DNA of 64,000 nt from the NCBI RefSeq assembly GCF_000956405.1, contig NZ_JYIV01000027.1:62001-126000 (forward strand), read 5' to 3'. Within the stretch, counting starts at the first letter, position 1; every line of letters begins with the position of its first letter. The translations under genes were made by a program, and so were the position numbers. The DNA comes from Microbacterium oxydans. Its GTDB lineage: Bacteria; Actinomycetota; Actinomycetes; Actinomycetales; Microbacteriaceae. Under the pieces are notes generated by a model. That model ran no database searches, was not told the DNA's origin, and saw nothing but the letters and a program-made list of their open reading frames with translations. Positions 25,971-34,540 of this stretch are shown here, one piece after another.

Positions 25971-26021
25971 GTAGGAGACACCCCTGACCTGTGGCTGAAC
26001 ACCACCACAAGGAAAGGAATC

Positions 26022-27191
26022 ATGGAGAGGCTCTCCGCACGGCTGCTGTCGTGGGCGTCACTAATCGACGAGAAGACACTCGCTCAGGCGCACACCACGG
26101 CCCGCATGCCGTTCATCCACCCGCACCTGGCGCTGATGCCGGATGCGCACCTCGGCAAGGGGGCGACAGTCGGCTCGGTCATCCCGACGCTCGGCGCGAT
26201 CATCCCCGCGGCCGTCGGCGTCGACATCGGCTGCGGCATGATCGCCGTCCGCACGCAGTTCACGAGGACCGACCTCGACGGTCGCGAACTCGCCGCACTC
26301 CGGGAGCAGATCGAACGCGCCATCCCGCTGTCGGCCGGTCGGTACAACCGCAAGGTCGTGGCGACCGCTGAGCCGCGCATCACCGAGCTCGAGCAGCTGG
26401 CAGAGAAGAACGGATTCGACCCCGCGCAGTACGCCGGGAACTGGCGCCTGCAGCTGGGCACGTTGGGATCAGGGAACCACTTCATCGAGGTGTCGGTGGA
26501 CGAGCTCGACCGGGTGTGGCTCTTCCTGCACTCCGGGTCGCGAGGGGTCGGCAACAAGATCGCCACCCACCACATCGGTGTCGCGCAGCGGCTGGCGAAG
26601 CAGTGGTGGATCGAGCTCCCCGACCCCGACCTGGCGTATCTCGTCGAAGGCACACCGGAGTTCACGCGATACATCCGGGAACTGCGGTGGGCACAGCACT
26701 TCGCTCTGCTGAACCGGGAGGAGATGATGGATCGGGTCATCCGCCAGGTGTCGGAGTTCCTCGGCACTCCGGTCGAGGAACAGGAGCGCATCAACTGCCA
26801 CCACAACTTCACCGAGTCGGAGAAGCACTACGGCACGCAGGTGTGGGTGTCCCGGAAGGGCGCCATCCAGGCGGACGCCGGTCGTCCAGGGCTGATCCCG
26901 GGATCGATGGGAACCGCCTCGTACGTGGTGGAAGGGCTCGGTGACCCGCAGTCGCTGAACTCCTCGCCGCACGGTGCCGGCCGGGAGTACTCACGGTCTG
27001 CGGCGCGACGGACGTTCACCCACGAGCAGCTGCGCGCGGCGATGGCCGGCATCGAGTTCCGTGACACCGACGCGTTCATCGACGAGATCCCCCAGGCGTA
27101 TAAGCCGATCGACCGGGTGTTGGCGGATGCCGCGAGCCTCGTGTCGATCCGGCACACGCTGCGGCAGATCGTCAACGTGAAGGGCGATTGA
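26022..27191 (+). CDS. rtcB: RtcB-family RNA ligase
   Basis: A 389-residue RtcB-type GTP- and Mn-dependent RNA ligase, joining 2',3'-cyclic-phosphate or 3'-phosphate ends to 5'-OH ends in RNA repair or tRNA splicing. It has MPDAHLGKGATVGSVIPT, AVGVDIGCGMIAVRT (Asp/Cys metal ligands), LGSGNHFIEV (Asn/His), NCHHNF and the C-terminal SSPHGAGREYSRSAA containing the His that is guanylylated in studied homologues. The ATG at 26022 has AAGGAAAGG upstream. It is followed by a strong terminator and has no archease gene next to it. Confidence 0.95.
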   Translation: MERLSARLLSWASLIDEKTLAQAHTTARMPFIHPHLALMPDAHLGKGATVGSVIPTLGAIIPAAVGVDIGCGMIAVRTQFTRTDLDGRELAALREQIERAIPLSAGRYNRKVVATAEPRITELEQLAEKNGFDPAQYAGNWRLQLGTLGSGNHFIEVSVDELDRVWLFLHSGSRGVGNKIATHHIGVAQRLAKQWWIELPDPDLAYLVEGTPEFTRYIRELRWAQHFALLNREEMMDRVIRQVSEFLGTPVEEQERINCHHNFTESEKHYGTQVWVSRKGAIQADAGRPGLIPGSMGTASYVVEGLGDPQSLNSSPHGAGREYSRSAARRTFTHEQLRAAMAGIEFRDTDAFIDEIPQAYKPIDRVLADAASLVSIRHTLRQIVNVKGD

Positions 27192-27193
27192 CC

Positions 27194-27226
27194 AGGACTG
27201 GGCGGGGTGTTCCCCCGCCCAGTCCT
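27194..27226 (+). terminator. Terminator of rtcB
   Basis: Directly after the rtcB stop, AGGACTGGGCGGGG (27194-27207) pairs perfectly with CCCCGCCCAGTCCT (27213-27226) around a 5-nt loop and is followed by TCCT. A 14-bp stem marks the end of the unit. Confidence 0.85.
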
Positions 27227-27342
27227 TCCTGCACCGACGCGTCGGAGAGCGTGTCATCCACGGATCGTGCGCAACCGATATCTTCGACTCCTGTGCTCTG
27301 GCAGGCTTGCCGGATCGATGCGACGATGAGGGAGTGGGAGTC

Positions 27343-27642
27343 ATGAACGACGCGCAGATCTGGACGATGATCGCGTCGTTCACCGTGCTGATGTTCAGCA
27401 CGCTCACGGTTGTCTCGACGCTGTTCGTCCGGATCCTGCGCAGCGAGATCGGTGGACTGCGTACGGAGATGAACGGCCAGATCGATGGGCTGCGCACCGA
27501 GATGAATGCCCGCTTCGATTCCGTGAACACCCGCTTCGATTCCGTGAACACCCGCTTCGATTCCGTGAACACCCGCATCGACGGTCTCGACCGCGACGTG
27601 CAGGCGCTCGTCAAACGCACGTTCGGCCTCGACCGCGAGTGA
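27343..27642 (+). CDS. Membrane-anchored heptad-repeat coiled-coil protein
   Basis: A 99-residue protein with one N-terminal transmembrane segment (about residues 5-27) followed by a coiled coil. The coil contains DGLRTEMN-type half-repeats and then three identical copies of RFDSVNT followed by RIDGLDRDVQALVKR. The DNA of the three copies is exactly repeated. Such stalks anchor partner proteins at membranes, but no function is known here. Its TGA overlaps the GTG of the hydrolase gene (GTGA). Confidence 0.75.
   Translation: MNDAQIWTMIASFTVLMFSTLTVVSTLFVRILRSEIGGLRTEMNGQIDGLRTEMNARFDSVNTRFDSVNTRFDSVNTRIDGLDRDVQALVKRTFGLDRE
27511..27573 (+). repeat. Three exact 21-bp tandem repeats in a coiled-coil gene
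   Basis: Three contiguous 21-bp units (27511-27531, 27532-27552, 27553-27573) are identical and each encodes RFDSVNT, one heptad. Because the unit is a whole heptad, gain or loss of copies would lengthen or shorten the stalk in frame. Confidence 0.9.
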
Positions 27643-28469
27643 CGACGACGCCTCGACACAGCATCGGGGTGCACCCGGCCGACCACCACGATGCCTTCCC
27701 GGAACACCCGTGCGGCACGGCCGTCCTACTGCTCGCCGGATCCAGCGGGCGCATGGAGGCCGAGCGGGCGGAGATGCTGGCACGGCACGGCGCCCGTGTG
27801 AGGGCCATCCGCTGGTTCGGCGGCGTCGGCCAGCGCCCTGCCCCGCACGAGGTGCCGATCGAGACCTTCGCCGAAGAGGTGGAGCTGCTGCGTCGTGACG
27901 CCGATCGCGTGGCGATCGTCGGGACATCGTTCGGAGCGGAGGCGGCGCTGGTGACCGCGTCCCTGCACCCGATCGATGTGACGGTCGCCGTCGCCCCGTC
28001 CTCTGTCGTCTGGGCTGGCAACTCCGAGGGGACCTGGTCGTCGCACTGGACCCATCGGGGCGCTCCGCTGCCGTTCGTCCCGTTCGCCCCGTCGTGGGTG
28101 TCGTCGACCGACCCGCCCGAGTATCGCGCCCTGTACGAGTCGAGCGTCGATCGCGACGCTTCAGCCGCCGCAGCCGCCGCGATCCGGTCGGAGGACATCG
28201 ACGGCGTCGTCATGCTCATCGCCGGCGGCGACGACCGGGTCTGGCCCAGCACCCGATTCGCCCGCGAGCTCGCCGAGCGCCGCACGGCGAAGGGCTTGGA
28301 GACGACGACGATCACTCACCCGGGCGCGGGGCACCGGCTGCTGCTTCCCGGCGAATCGGTCGTGACCGCAGGAGTGACGATGGCACGGGGAGGCTCCCCC
28401 TCCGCGGACGCGAAGCTCGGCGCACTCGCGTGGCCGAAGATCGCGAAGGCGCTCCAGCTGCGGGCGTGA
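27639..28469 (+). CDS. Alpha/beta hydrolase, acyl-CoA thioesterase/BAAT C-terminal type
   Basis: A 276-residue alpha/beta-hydrolase. The nucleophile elbow is GTSFGAEAAL, the acid region is IAGGDDRVWPSTRFA, and the catalytic His lies in HPGAGHRLLLPG, the order and spacing of the BAAT C-terminal family. No N-terminal BAAT domain is present. The GTG start overlaps the upstream stop by 4 bp. Substrate unknown. Confidence 0.85.
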   Translation: MTTTPRHSIGVHPADHHDAFPEHPCGTAVLLLAGSSGRMEAERAEMLARHGARVRAIRWFGGVGQRPAPHEVPIETFAEEVELLRRDADRVAIVGTSFGAEAALVTASLHPIDVTVAVAPSSVVWAGNSEGTWSSHWTHRGAPLPFVPFAPSWVSSTDPPEYRALYESSVDRDASAAAAAAIRSEDIDGVVMLIAGGDDRVWPSTRFARELAERRTAKGLETTTITHPGAGHRLLLPGESVVTAGVTMARGGSPSADAKLGALAWPKIAKALQLRA

Positions 28470-28472
28470 TGC

Positions 28473-29933
28473 TCAGAGCGCCGGCGCGACCTCGACTTCC
28501 GGCGCACGATCGGTGAATGCGGTCTTCGGGACGAACACGAGGATCACGGCCGCGACGAGCGCCGTCACACCGCAGACGATCCACACCGTGAAGTATCCGG
28601 CGAGCGAACCGGCGGTGGCGTCCGTGGCGCCGGCGGTGCTCGCGACGCCGTGCAGGAGCGCGATGCCGAAGACGCACGACGCGATCGCCCCGCCCACGGT
28701 CTTCACCGAGTTCGTCAGGCCGGTCGCGACGCCGGTCTGCGTGGCCGGAGCCGCGGAGGCCGCCGCCGCAGGGAGCGCAGCGACCAGTGCCCCGGACCCG
28801 AGCCCCACGACCACCATGTTCGTGATGACCTGCGCATAGGAGTCGTGGAACGGCAGGAAGAGGAGGAAGCCGATGCCGACCAGCATCGACGCCCCCATGA
28901 GCGTCACCCGCGGTGTGGCGTGACGGGCGACCGTCGGGAACAGGAGCGCTCCCGTGATCATCGCGATGAGGTAGACGCCGATGATCAACGACGTGGCGAA
29001 GCCGGTCGTGCCCAGACCGTAGCCGTACACCGACGGGTCGGTGCGCGCGAACGTCGACAGCGGGGCCTGTGCGCCGAGCACGCTGACGCCGAAGAGCCCG
29101 GCCGTGAGGAACACCGGGCCGAGCGCCGGCGAGCGGAACATGCGCACATCGATCAGCGGGTCTGCGCAGCGCAGCTCCCAGAGCACGAACGGCACCACGA
29201 GCAGCACTCCGAGGATCACCACCGCCCAGGACCACGGGTTGATCAGGCCGCCCTCCAGACGGAGCAGGCTGAGACCACCGGTGAAGCAGACGAGGGCGAG
29301 GGAGATGAGCACGAGGCCGACCGTGTCGAAGACACCGCCCGTGGGCTCGGGCGATTCCTTGACGCCGAAGAGGATCACGAAGAAGCACACCACGATGAGC
29401 ACGGCCGGGACCAGCAGCACCACGGTGAGGGGCAGCACGTCGATGAGCGCACCACCGACCAGGGCGCCGATGATCGCGCCGCCCTCGAGAGCGGCGACGA
29501 GCAGCCCCGCAGCCTTCGCGGTGATCGAGGAACGCCCCTCCATGCGACGCGAACGCGACCAGATCAGGGCGATCTCGAGCGGAAGCCAGACGACATAGAA
29601 GCCCATCAGCGCCCACGCGGCGAGGAACACCGGGAACGAATCCGTGAACGGCAGCACCAGCGCCGCGGCCGCCGTGACCGCAGTGGAGATCAGCAGCATG
29701 CGCTTGTGCCCGACTATGTCGCCCAGCTTCGCGAAGGCCGGCACCACGAGTGCCGACAGCATCAGCTGCGTGCCCTCGAGCCAGTTCACATCGGCGTCAT
29801 GGATGCCCAGATGGCGGGCGATGTCCGTGAGCATCGGGGTGTAGTACCCCCGCAGCACGCCACTCGTGAACTCCACGAAGGCGAGGAAGCCGACCACGAC
29901 GGCGAGGGTGCCCAGGGTGCGGGTGCGCGTCAT
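28473..29933 (-). CDS. MFS transporter, DHA2-type
   Basis: A 486-residue major-facilitator protein with about 14 hydrophobic segments. KLGDIVGHKRMLLIS is the conserved loop 2-3 motif; WLEGTQLMLSALVVPAF marks helix 2. The length and extra helices fit the drug:H+ antiporter-2 group. It lies alone, converging with the hydrolase gene. Exported compound unknown. Confidence 0.88.
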   Translation of the reverse strand: MTRTRTLGTLAVVVGFLAFVEFTSGVLRGYYTPMLTDIARHLGIHDADVNWLEGTQLMLSALVVPAFAKLGDIVGHKRMLLISTAVTAAAALVLPFTDSFPVFLAAWALMGFYVVWLPLEIALIWSRSRRMEGRSSITAKAAGLLVAALEGGAIIGALVGGALIDVLPLTVVLLVPAVLIVVCFFVILFGVKESPEPTGGVFDTVGLVLISLALVCFTGGLSLLRLEGGLINPWSWAVVILGVLLVVPFVLWELRCADPLIDVRMFRSPALGPVFLTAGLFGVSVLGAQAPLSTFARTDPSVYGYGLGTTGFATSLIIGVYLIAMITGALLFPTVARHATPRVTLMGASMLVGIGFLLFLPFHDSYAQVITNMVVVGLGSGALVAALPAAAASAAPATQTGVATGLTNSVKTVGGAIASCVFGIALLHGVASTAGATDATAGSLAGYFTVWIVCGVTALVAAVILVFVPKTAFTDRAPEVEVAPAL

Positions 29934-29988
29934 CGCGTCTCCTGCTTCTGCTTCGGGTCCCCCGGCAGGCTCCGAGGGGAGGGTGAGA

Positions 29989-31350
29989 TCACCCTAGCCG
30001 TTCGAGCAGCGCCCTGTGGAACCGCTCTCCCCGTTCCAGCGCGGCGATCTCCACGCTCTCGTCGACGCCATGGATCGACGCGCGCTGCGCATTCGACATG
30101 TCCAGCGGCGCGAAGCGATAGACGGCGGGTGAGAAGCGATGGAAGTGTCGCGAGTCGGTGGCCGCCATCATCACGTACGGCACAGCGGGCACGCCGGGGA
30201 ACGCGACCTCGAGCGCGTCGGCCAGCAGCGCGAACTGAGCGTTCTCGGTCGGCGATTCCGGCGACGGCTCGCTCGCCTCGACGACCTCGACCGAGACGAG
30301 CGGATCGCGGATGCGCCGACGCACCCGGAACACCGTCTGCTGCGTCGTCTCCCCGAGTGCGATGCGCAGGTTGACGGTCGCCGACGCCTGCGACGGCAGC
30401 ACGTTCGCCGCGGTTCCGCCGGACTGCATGGTCGGCGCGACGGTCGTGCGCACGAGAGCTGCCGGTTCACCGCCCAGCGCGGCGAAGACCTGCGCGGTCA
30501 GCAGCGGTGCGGAGCCGAGGAACCGCAGCAGGTGGCGAGCCGGGCCCGGCGTCTGCGCGGCCAGCTGCGACAGCATCCGGAGGATCGCCTTCGAGGCGTG
30601 GGGGGGGAAGGTCGTCGGCCCGAGTCGGTCGACGGCCCTGGCGATGCGCCTGACCGCGGTGATGGTCGGCGGGGCTGAGGCATGGCCGCCATCGCCCCTT
30701 GCGGAGAGTCGCAGCGTCATCACGCCCTTCTCTCCGACACCGATCATCCCCGCCCGCCCGGGCACGAAGGGCAGGGGCGCATCGACCACTGCTCCGCCCT
30801 CGTCGACCACGAGCCAGGGGACGACACCGCGGTCGCGTAGGACCCGCGCGATCTCCTCGGCGGCGCGTCCATAGGTCTCCTCGTTGCCGCCGAAGGAGAG
30901 GTACACGTCGCGAGGGGGGACGAACCCCTCGGCGAGCAGATTCTCGACCGCTTCGAGGATCACGATCAGCGGACCCTTGTCGTCGAGCGCACCGCGACCG
31001 TAGACGGAGCCGTCGGCGATCACACCCGCGAAGGGCGGGTGCGTCCAGGCGTCGCTCTCGTCGACGGGGACGACGTCGTAGTGCGCCATCAGTACGACGG
31101 GTTCCTCGACGACCGCAGCGCTCCCGTCCTTGCGCCCCTTCCAGTGGAACAGCAGTCCGAACTCGGTGTGCCGTTCGAGACTCAGTGTCTCGTGCGTCAG
31201 CGGGTAGAGCTCGGCGATCAGTGCGACGAACTCCTCGAACGGGGCAGAGCCGCGTTCATCGAGTTCAGCCGAGACCGTCGGGATACGGATCATCTGCGAA
31301 AGCCTCTCGGCGATGCCGGGGCGCACGGTCGATGTGGTCACAGTCGTCAT
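29989..31350 (-). CDS. M20/M25/M40-family peptidase
   Basis: A 453-residue zinc amidohydrolase/dipeptidase. Metal-site motifs appear in order: LMAHYDVVPVD (His, Asp), YGRGALDDKGPL (Asp), FGGNEETYG (Glu-Glu catalytic pair) and the late ATDSRHFHRFSPAVYRFAP (terminal His). The dimerisation domain sits between about residues 210 and 330. The ATG at 31350 is chosen; longer versions read through the divergent SDR promoter region. Confidence 0.92.
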   Translation of the reverse strand: MTTVTTSTVRPGIAERLSQMIRIPTVSAELDERGSAPFEEFVALIAELYPLTHETLSLERHTEFGLLFHWKGRKDGSAAVVEEPVVLMAHYDVVPVDESDAWTHPPFAGVIADGSVYGRGALDDKGPLIVILEAVENLLAEGFVPPRDVYLSFGGNEETYGRAAEEIARVLRDRGVVPWLVVDEGGAVVDAPLPFVPGRAGMIGVGEKGVMTLRLSARGDGGHASAPPTITAVRRIARAVDRLGPTTFPPHASKAILRMLSQLAAQTPGPARHLLRFLGSAPLLTAQVFAALGGEPAALVRTTVAPTMQSGGTAANVLPSQASATVNLRIALGETTQQTVFRVRRRIRDPLVSVEVVEASEPSPESPTENAQFALLADALEVAFPGVPAVPYVMMAATDSRHFHRFSPAVYRFAPLDMSNAQRASIHGVDESVEIAALERGERFHRALLERLG

Positions 31351-31420
31351 CGTACCGAGCGGCGGATCCGTCCACCGGGGCGAAAAGGACGAGGATGGAC
31401 CCGGACGAAGGAGAGCGCAC

Positions 31421-32161
31421 ATGAGGATCGCCGTCGCAGGAGGAACCGGGACCGTCGGTCGACACACGGTCGAGGCTCTGCAGTCGGCCGGCCACGACGC
31501 CGTCGTCCTCAGCCGATCCCGAGGAGTGGACCTCGTGACAGGACAGGGCGTGGACGAGGCGCTCGCCGGTGCGGATGCGGTGATCGATGTCATGAGCGTC
31601 GAGACCCTCAAGGCGAGCACGGCGATCGAGTTCTTCACTGCGGCGACCGGAAACCTGTCCGCGGCGGCCGCCGACGCGGGGGTCGGTCATCTCGTGCTGC
31701 TGTCGATCGTCGGGATCGACCGCATCCCCTACGACTACTACGCGGGCAAGGTCGCCCAGGAGAAGATCGTCGAGGCCTCCCGCGTGCCGTCGACGATCCT
31801 GCGAGCGACGCAGTTCCACGAGTTCGCCGGGCAGATCTTCGAGCGGGCCAAGGTCGGGCCGCTGCACCTCGCCCCGAACGCCCGCACCCAGCCCGTGGCG
31901 GCTCGCGAGGTGGCTGCGCGCCTCGCAGCCCTCGCGGCGGCGGAACCGCAGGGCCGGGTGCGCGACCTCGCCGGCCCTCGCGAAGAGCAGTTGGCGGACA
32001 TGATCCGCGCGTTCGCTCGACGCCGCGGATATCGAGGATGGGTGCCCGCCGTGAACGTGCCGGGACCGCAGATGGCGGGAATGAGGGCGGGCCATGCCCT
32101 CCCCGGCCCTGACGCCGAGCTCGGGCACCAGAGCTTCACCGAGTGGCTCGCCGCGCAGTAG
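31421..32161 (+). CDS. NAD(P)-binding SDR-type epimerase-like protein
   Basis: A 246-residue atypical short-chain dehydrogenase/NmrA-like protein. The N-terminus MRIAVAGGTGTVGRHTVEAL has the GxxGxxG dinucleotide motif. A YYAGKVAQEKIV segment carries a Tyr-x-x-x-Lys-like pair (about residues 106-112). GAAGGAGAG precedes the ATG at 31421. Reaction unknown. Divergent from the M20 peptidase. Confidence 0.85.
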   Translation: MRIAVAGGTGTVGRHTVEALQSAGHDAVVLSRSRGVDLVTGQGVDEALAGADAVIDVMSVETLKASTAIEFFTAATGNLSAAAADAGVGHLVLLSIVGIDRIPYDYYAGKVAQEKIVEASRVPSTILRATQFHEFAGQIFERAKVGPLHLAPNARTQPVAAREVAARLAALAAAEPQGRVRDLAGPREEQLADMIRAFARRRGYRGWVPAVNVPGPQMAGMRAGHALPGPDAELGHQSFTEWLAAQ

Positions 32162-32247
32162 CGTTCCGCGAACCTGCCGGGGAACACGACGAACCGGGCG
32201 GAGGTTGCATCCATGGTGATGACGCGAGCGCGTCCGAGGAGGTGCGG

Positions 32248-32514
32248 ATGGAACTGACCCTGGTGTCGTCGTCGTTCTGCGGCGCGTGCGCACGGACCAG
32301 GACCGTGCTGGCCGAGGCGGCGCGCTTCCTTCCCGACACGACCGTCACGGAGATCGACGTCGCACTCGCCCCGGATACCGCCGAGGATCTCGACATCGAG
32401 GCCACTCCGACGGTGATCATCCGTGACGCCCAGGGCGTCGAGGTCTTCCGCGCCACCGGCGTGCCGACCGTGCCGCAGGTACTCACCGCCGCGGTCAGAG
32501 CGCTCCCGGACTGA
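32248..32514 (+). CDS. Thioredoxin-family protein
   Basis: An 88-residue minimal thioredoxin fold: MELTLVSSSFCGACARTR with redox Cys11 and Cys14, ATPTVII containing the cis-proline near residue 52, and a short C-terminal helix. GAGGAGG precedes the ATG at 32248. It is shorter than housekeeping thioredoxins, closer to glutaredoxin-like or TrxA-like accessory proteins. Confidence 0.85.
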   Translation: MELTLVSSSFCGACARTRTVLAEAARFLPDTTVTEIDVALAPDTAEDLDIEATPTVIIRDAQGVEVFRATGVPTVPQVLTAAVRALPD

Positions 32515-32599
32515 ACCTCTTGCGGGTGCGACCACCGCGGCGCAGACTGAGCCTCAGCGGCGCCGGCCGTGACGTCCGTGTCACTTCTCTGGAGTTCTC

Positions 32600-33013
32600 A
32601 TGCCTGCTCTCAACCCGTACCTGTCCTTCCGCACCGAAGCCCGCGCGGCGATGGAGTTCTATCAGAGCGTCCTCGGGGGCGACCTCGTGGTGAACACGTT
32701 CGGGGAGTTCCCCGACATGGTGCAGGATCCGAGCCAGAGGGACCTCATCATGCATGCGCAGCTGGACACCCCGGACGGCCTGGTGCTGATGGCCTCGGAT
32801 ACCCCCGATGGCATGCCCTACGAGAAGCCGCAGGGATTCTCGGTCTCGCTGAGCGGCAACTCGCAGGAGACCACCCGCGCCGTGTGGGACAGGCTCTCGG
32901 ACGGGGCGACGATCACCATGCCGCTCGACGTGCCTCCGTGGGGTGGCCTGTTCGGGATGCTCGTGGACCGGTTCGGCATCCCGTGGATGCTGCACGGCGA
33001 CCCGGAGGAGTGA
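32600..33013 (+). CDS. VOC-family protein, PhnB-like
   Basis: A 137-residue glyoxalase/dioxygenase-superfamily protein of the PhnB/3-demethylubiquinone type: LNPYLSFRTEARAAMEFYQSVLGGDL, then IMHAQLDTPDGLVLMASDTPD, and WGGLFGMLVDRFGIPWMLHGDPEE. It may bind a small ligand or metal; no substrate is indicated. It converges with the PucR-type regulator gene 12 bp away. Confidence 0.9.
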   Translation: MPALNPYLSFRTEARAAMEFYQSVLGGDLVVNTFGEFPDMVQDPSQRDLIMHAQLDTPDGLVLMASDTPDGMPYEKPQGFSVSLSGNSQETTRAVWDRLSDGATITMPLDVPPWGGLFGMLVDRFGIPWMLHGDPEE

Positions 33014-33025
33014 ACACTGCGCGGT

Positions 33026-34540
33026 TCAACGCGGCTGCACCGCGCGACATGCGAGGTGCAGGGCGAGGCGCGCCTCCGGGTCGGTCAGATCGATCCCGAG
33101 AAGCTCCTGCACGCGTCTGATCCGCATCGTCACGGTGTTGCGGTGCAGGCCCAGCGCAGTCGCGGTCGCGGCGATGCCCGATTCGTGGTCGAGGTAGGCC
33201 GCGAGGGTGACGAGCAGCTCACCTCCTCCCTCCCGCAGCGGGGCCAACAGCGATTCCGCCGCGGGAACGAACGTGTCATTGCCGGTCCACGCGAGAAGCA
33301 GCTGCTCCAGTCCGAGACTGTCCACCCTTACGAACCATCCCGTCGCTGACCGCGATGCCGCGATGCGCGCCGCGTCGCCCGCCTCGTCGAGCGTCGTGGC
33401 GAGGCCTTCCGAACCGCCCTGGAGCGAGCCGACCCCGGTGGCGACGGCGAAATCGCGCAGCACCCCGAGATGCAGTTCCCGCAGAGCGGCGACGGCCCGC
33501 TCCACCTGGTCCGGATCCGGCGACTCGGCGAAGGTCAGCCATCCGCTCAGACCACGACCGGCCGTCGTCGCGTGCGCCTCGCCGTCGATGGCGCTGAGCC
33601 CGGCGCTGACCGTGCGCAGCAGCGAGAAGGAGTCGAGCCGGCCCCGTGCCACCATCCGGAAGCCGAGGTGGTGTCCGCTGGTGCGCCATCCTCGCTCGAG
33701 CATCCGCCGTTCGACGTCGGCGTCCGCCGCACCGTGCAGGTCGACGAAGTCCCGGAGCAGTCCGGACGACACCGCCACGTCGTTCACCGCCGCGACTTCG
33801 TCGATCAGGATGCGTGCGGCGACGGCGGGCATCGCGACCTCGGCCGCGACAGACAGCGACTGCACCTGCGCCTCGCCGAGCCCCCGGCCGAACAGCACGA
33901 GCCGCAGACCGCTGCGACCGGGGCTGTCCACTCGCACCGATGCGGCCGCGCTGTCGCCTACGGTCGCGCGATCCAACCACGAGTCGAAGCCGATCGCCGC
34001 ATGAAGCCGCTCATCCAGATGAGCACCCGCTTCCTGGAGCACGCCGGACGAGTCGATCAGTGCCGCTCCGACGCCGAGGTTCGCGGCGATGTGGCCGAGC
34101 AGGTCGGCAAGGTCGTCGGCCGCGTACTCGAAGGACTGGGCGACCTTGCGCACCTGACTGAGCGTCAACGCGTCCCGCGCCTCGATCAGCATCCAGCAGG
34201 CCCTCGCGAGCTGGATCGGTCGCTCGACGTCGAGCAGGCACAGGCCGATGCGGTCTGCGAGACGGAACGCGCCCGCATCGAACGAGGCGGCTCCGGGGAG
34301 GGCGAGCCCCGTGTATCCGCGATCGCGCAGGCGGCGCAGCAGTGCATCCTGCTGCCAGGTCGATGTCGGCGCTGCCGCCGTGATGATCGCGAGTCGGCCC
34401 GTGCCGGCGTCGACCAGCTCCGCCTCACTCGCCCCCACCGCCACGGCATCCCACAGTGCATCTTCGGGTCCTGCGACACGTCTGAGGGCGCCGTTCTCGG
34501 AGTGGGCGAGCAGCGCGCTCAGCTGCAGTCTCTCGTTCAC
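33026..34540 (-). CDS. PucR-family transcriptional regulator
   Basis: A 504-residue regulator with an N-terminal PucR-like sensory part (about residues 1-150), a GGDEF-like middle region, and a C-terminal PucR helix-turn-helix: LVTLAAYLDHESGIAATATALGLHRNTVTMRIRRVQELLGIDLTDPEARLALHLACRA. It starts with a GTG overlapping the upstream DUF917 stop by 4 bp (GTGA). As the last gene of a permease-hydantoinase-DUF917 operon it is the obvious candidate to sense that pathway's substrate. Confidence 0.93.
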   Translation of the reverse strand: MNERLQLSALLAHSENGALRRVAGPEDALWDAVAVGASEAELVDAGTGRLAIITAAAPTSTWQQDALLRRLRDRGYTGLALPGAASFDAGAFRLADRIGLCLLDVERPIQLARACWMLIEARDALTLSQVRKVAQSFEYAADDLADLLGHIAANLGVGAALIDSSGVLQEAGAHLDERLHAAIGFDSWLDRATVGDSAAASVRVDSPGRSGLRLVLFGRGLGEAQVQSLSVAAEVAMPAVAARILIDEVAAVNDVAVSSGLLRDFVDLHGAADADVERRMLERGWRTSGHHLGFRMVARGRLDSFSLLRTVSAGLSAIDGEAHATTAGRGLSGWLTFAESPDPDQVERAVAALRELHLGVLRDFAVATGVGSLQGGSEGLATTLDEAGDAARIAASRSATGWFVRVDSLGLEQLLLAWTGNDTFVPAAESLLAPLREGGGELLVTLAAYLDHESGIAATATALGLHRNTVTMRIRRVQELLGIDLTDPEARLALHLACRAVQPR

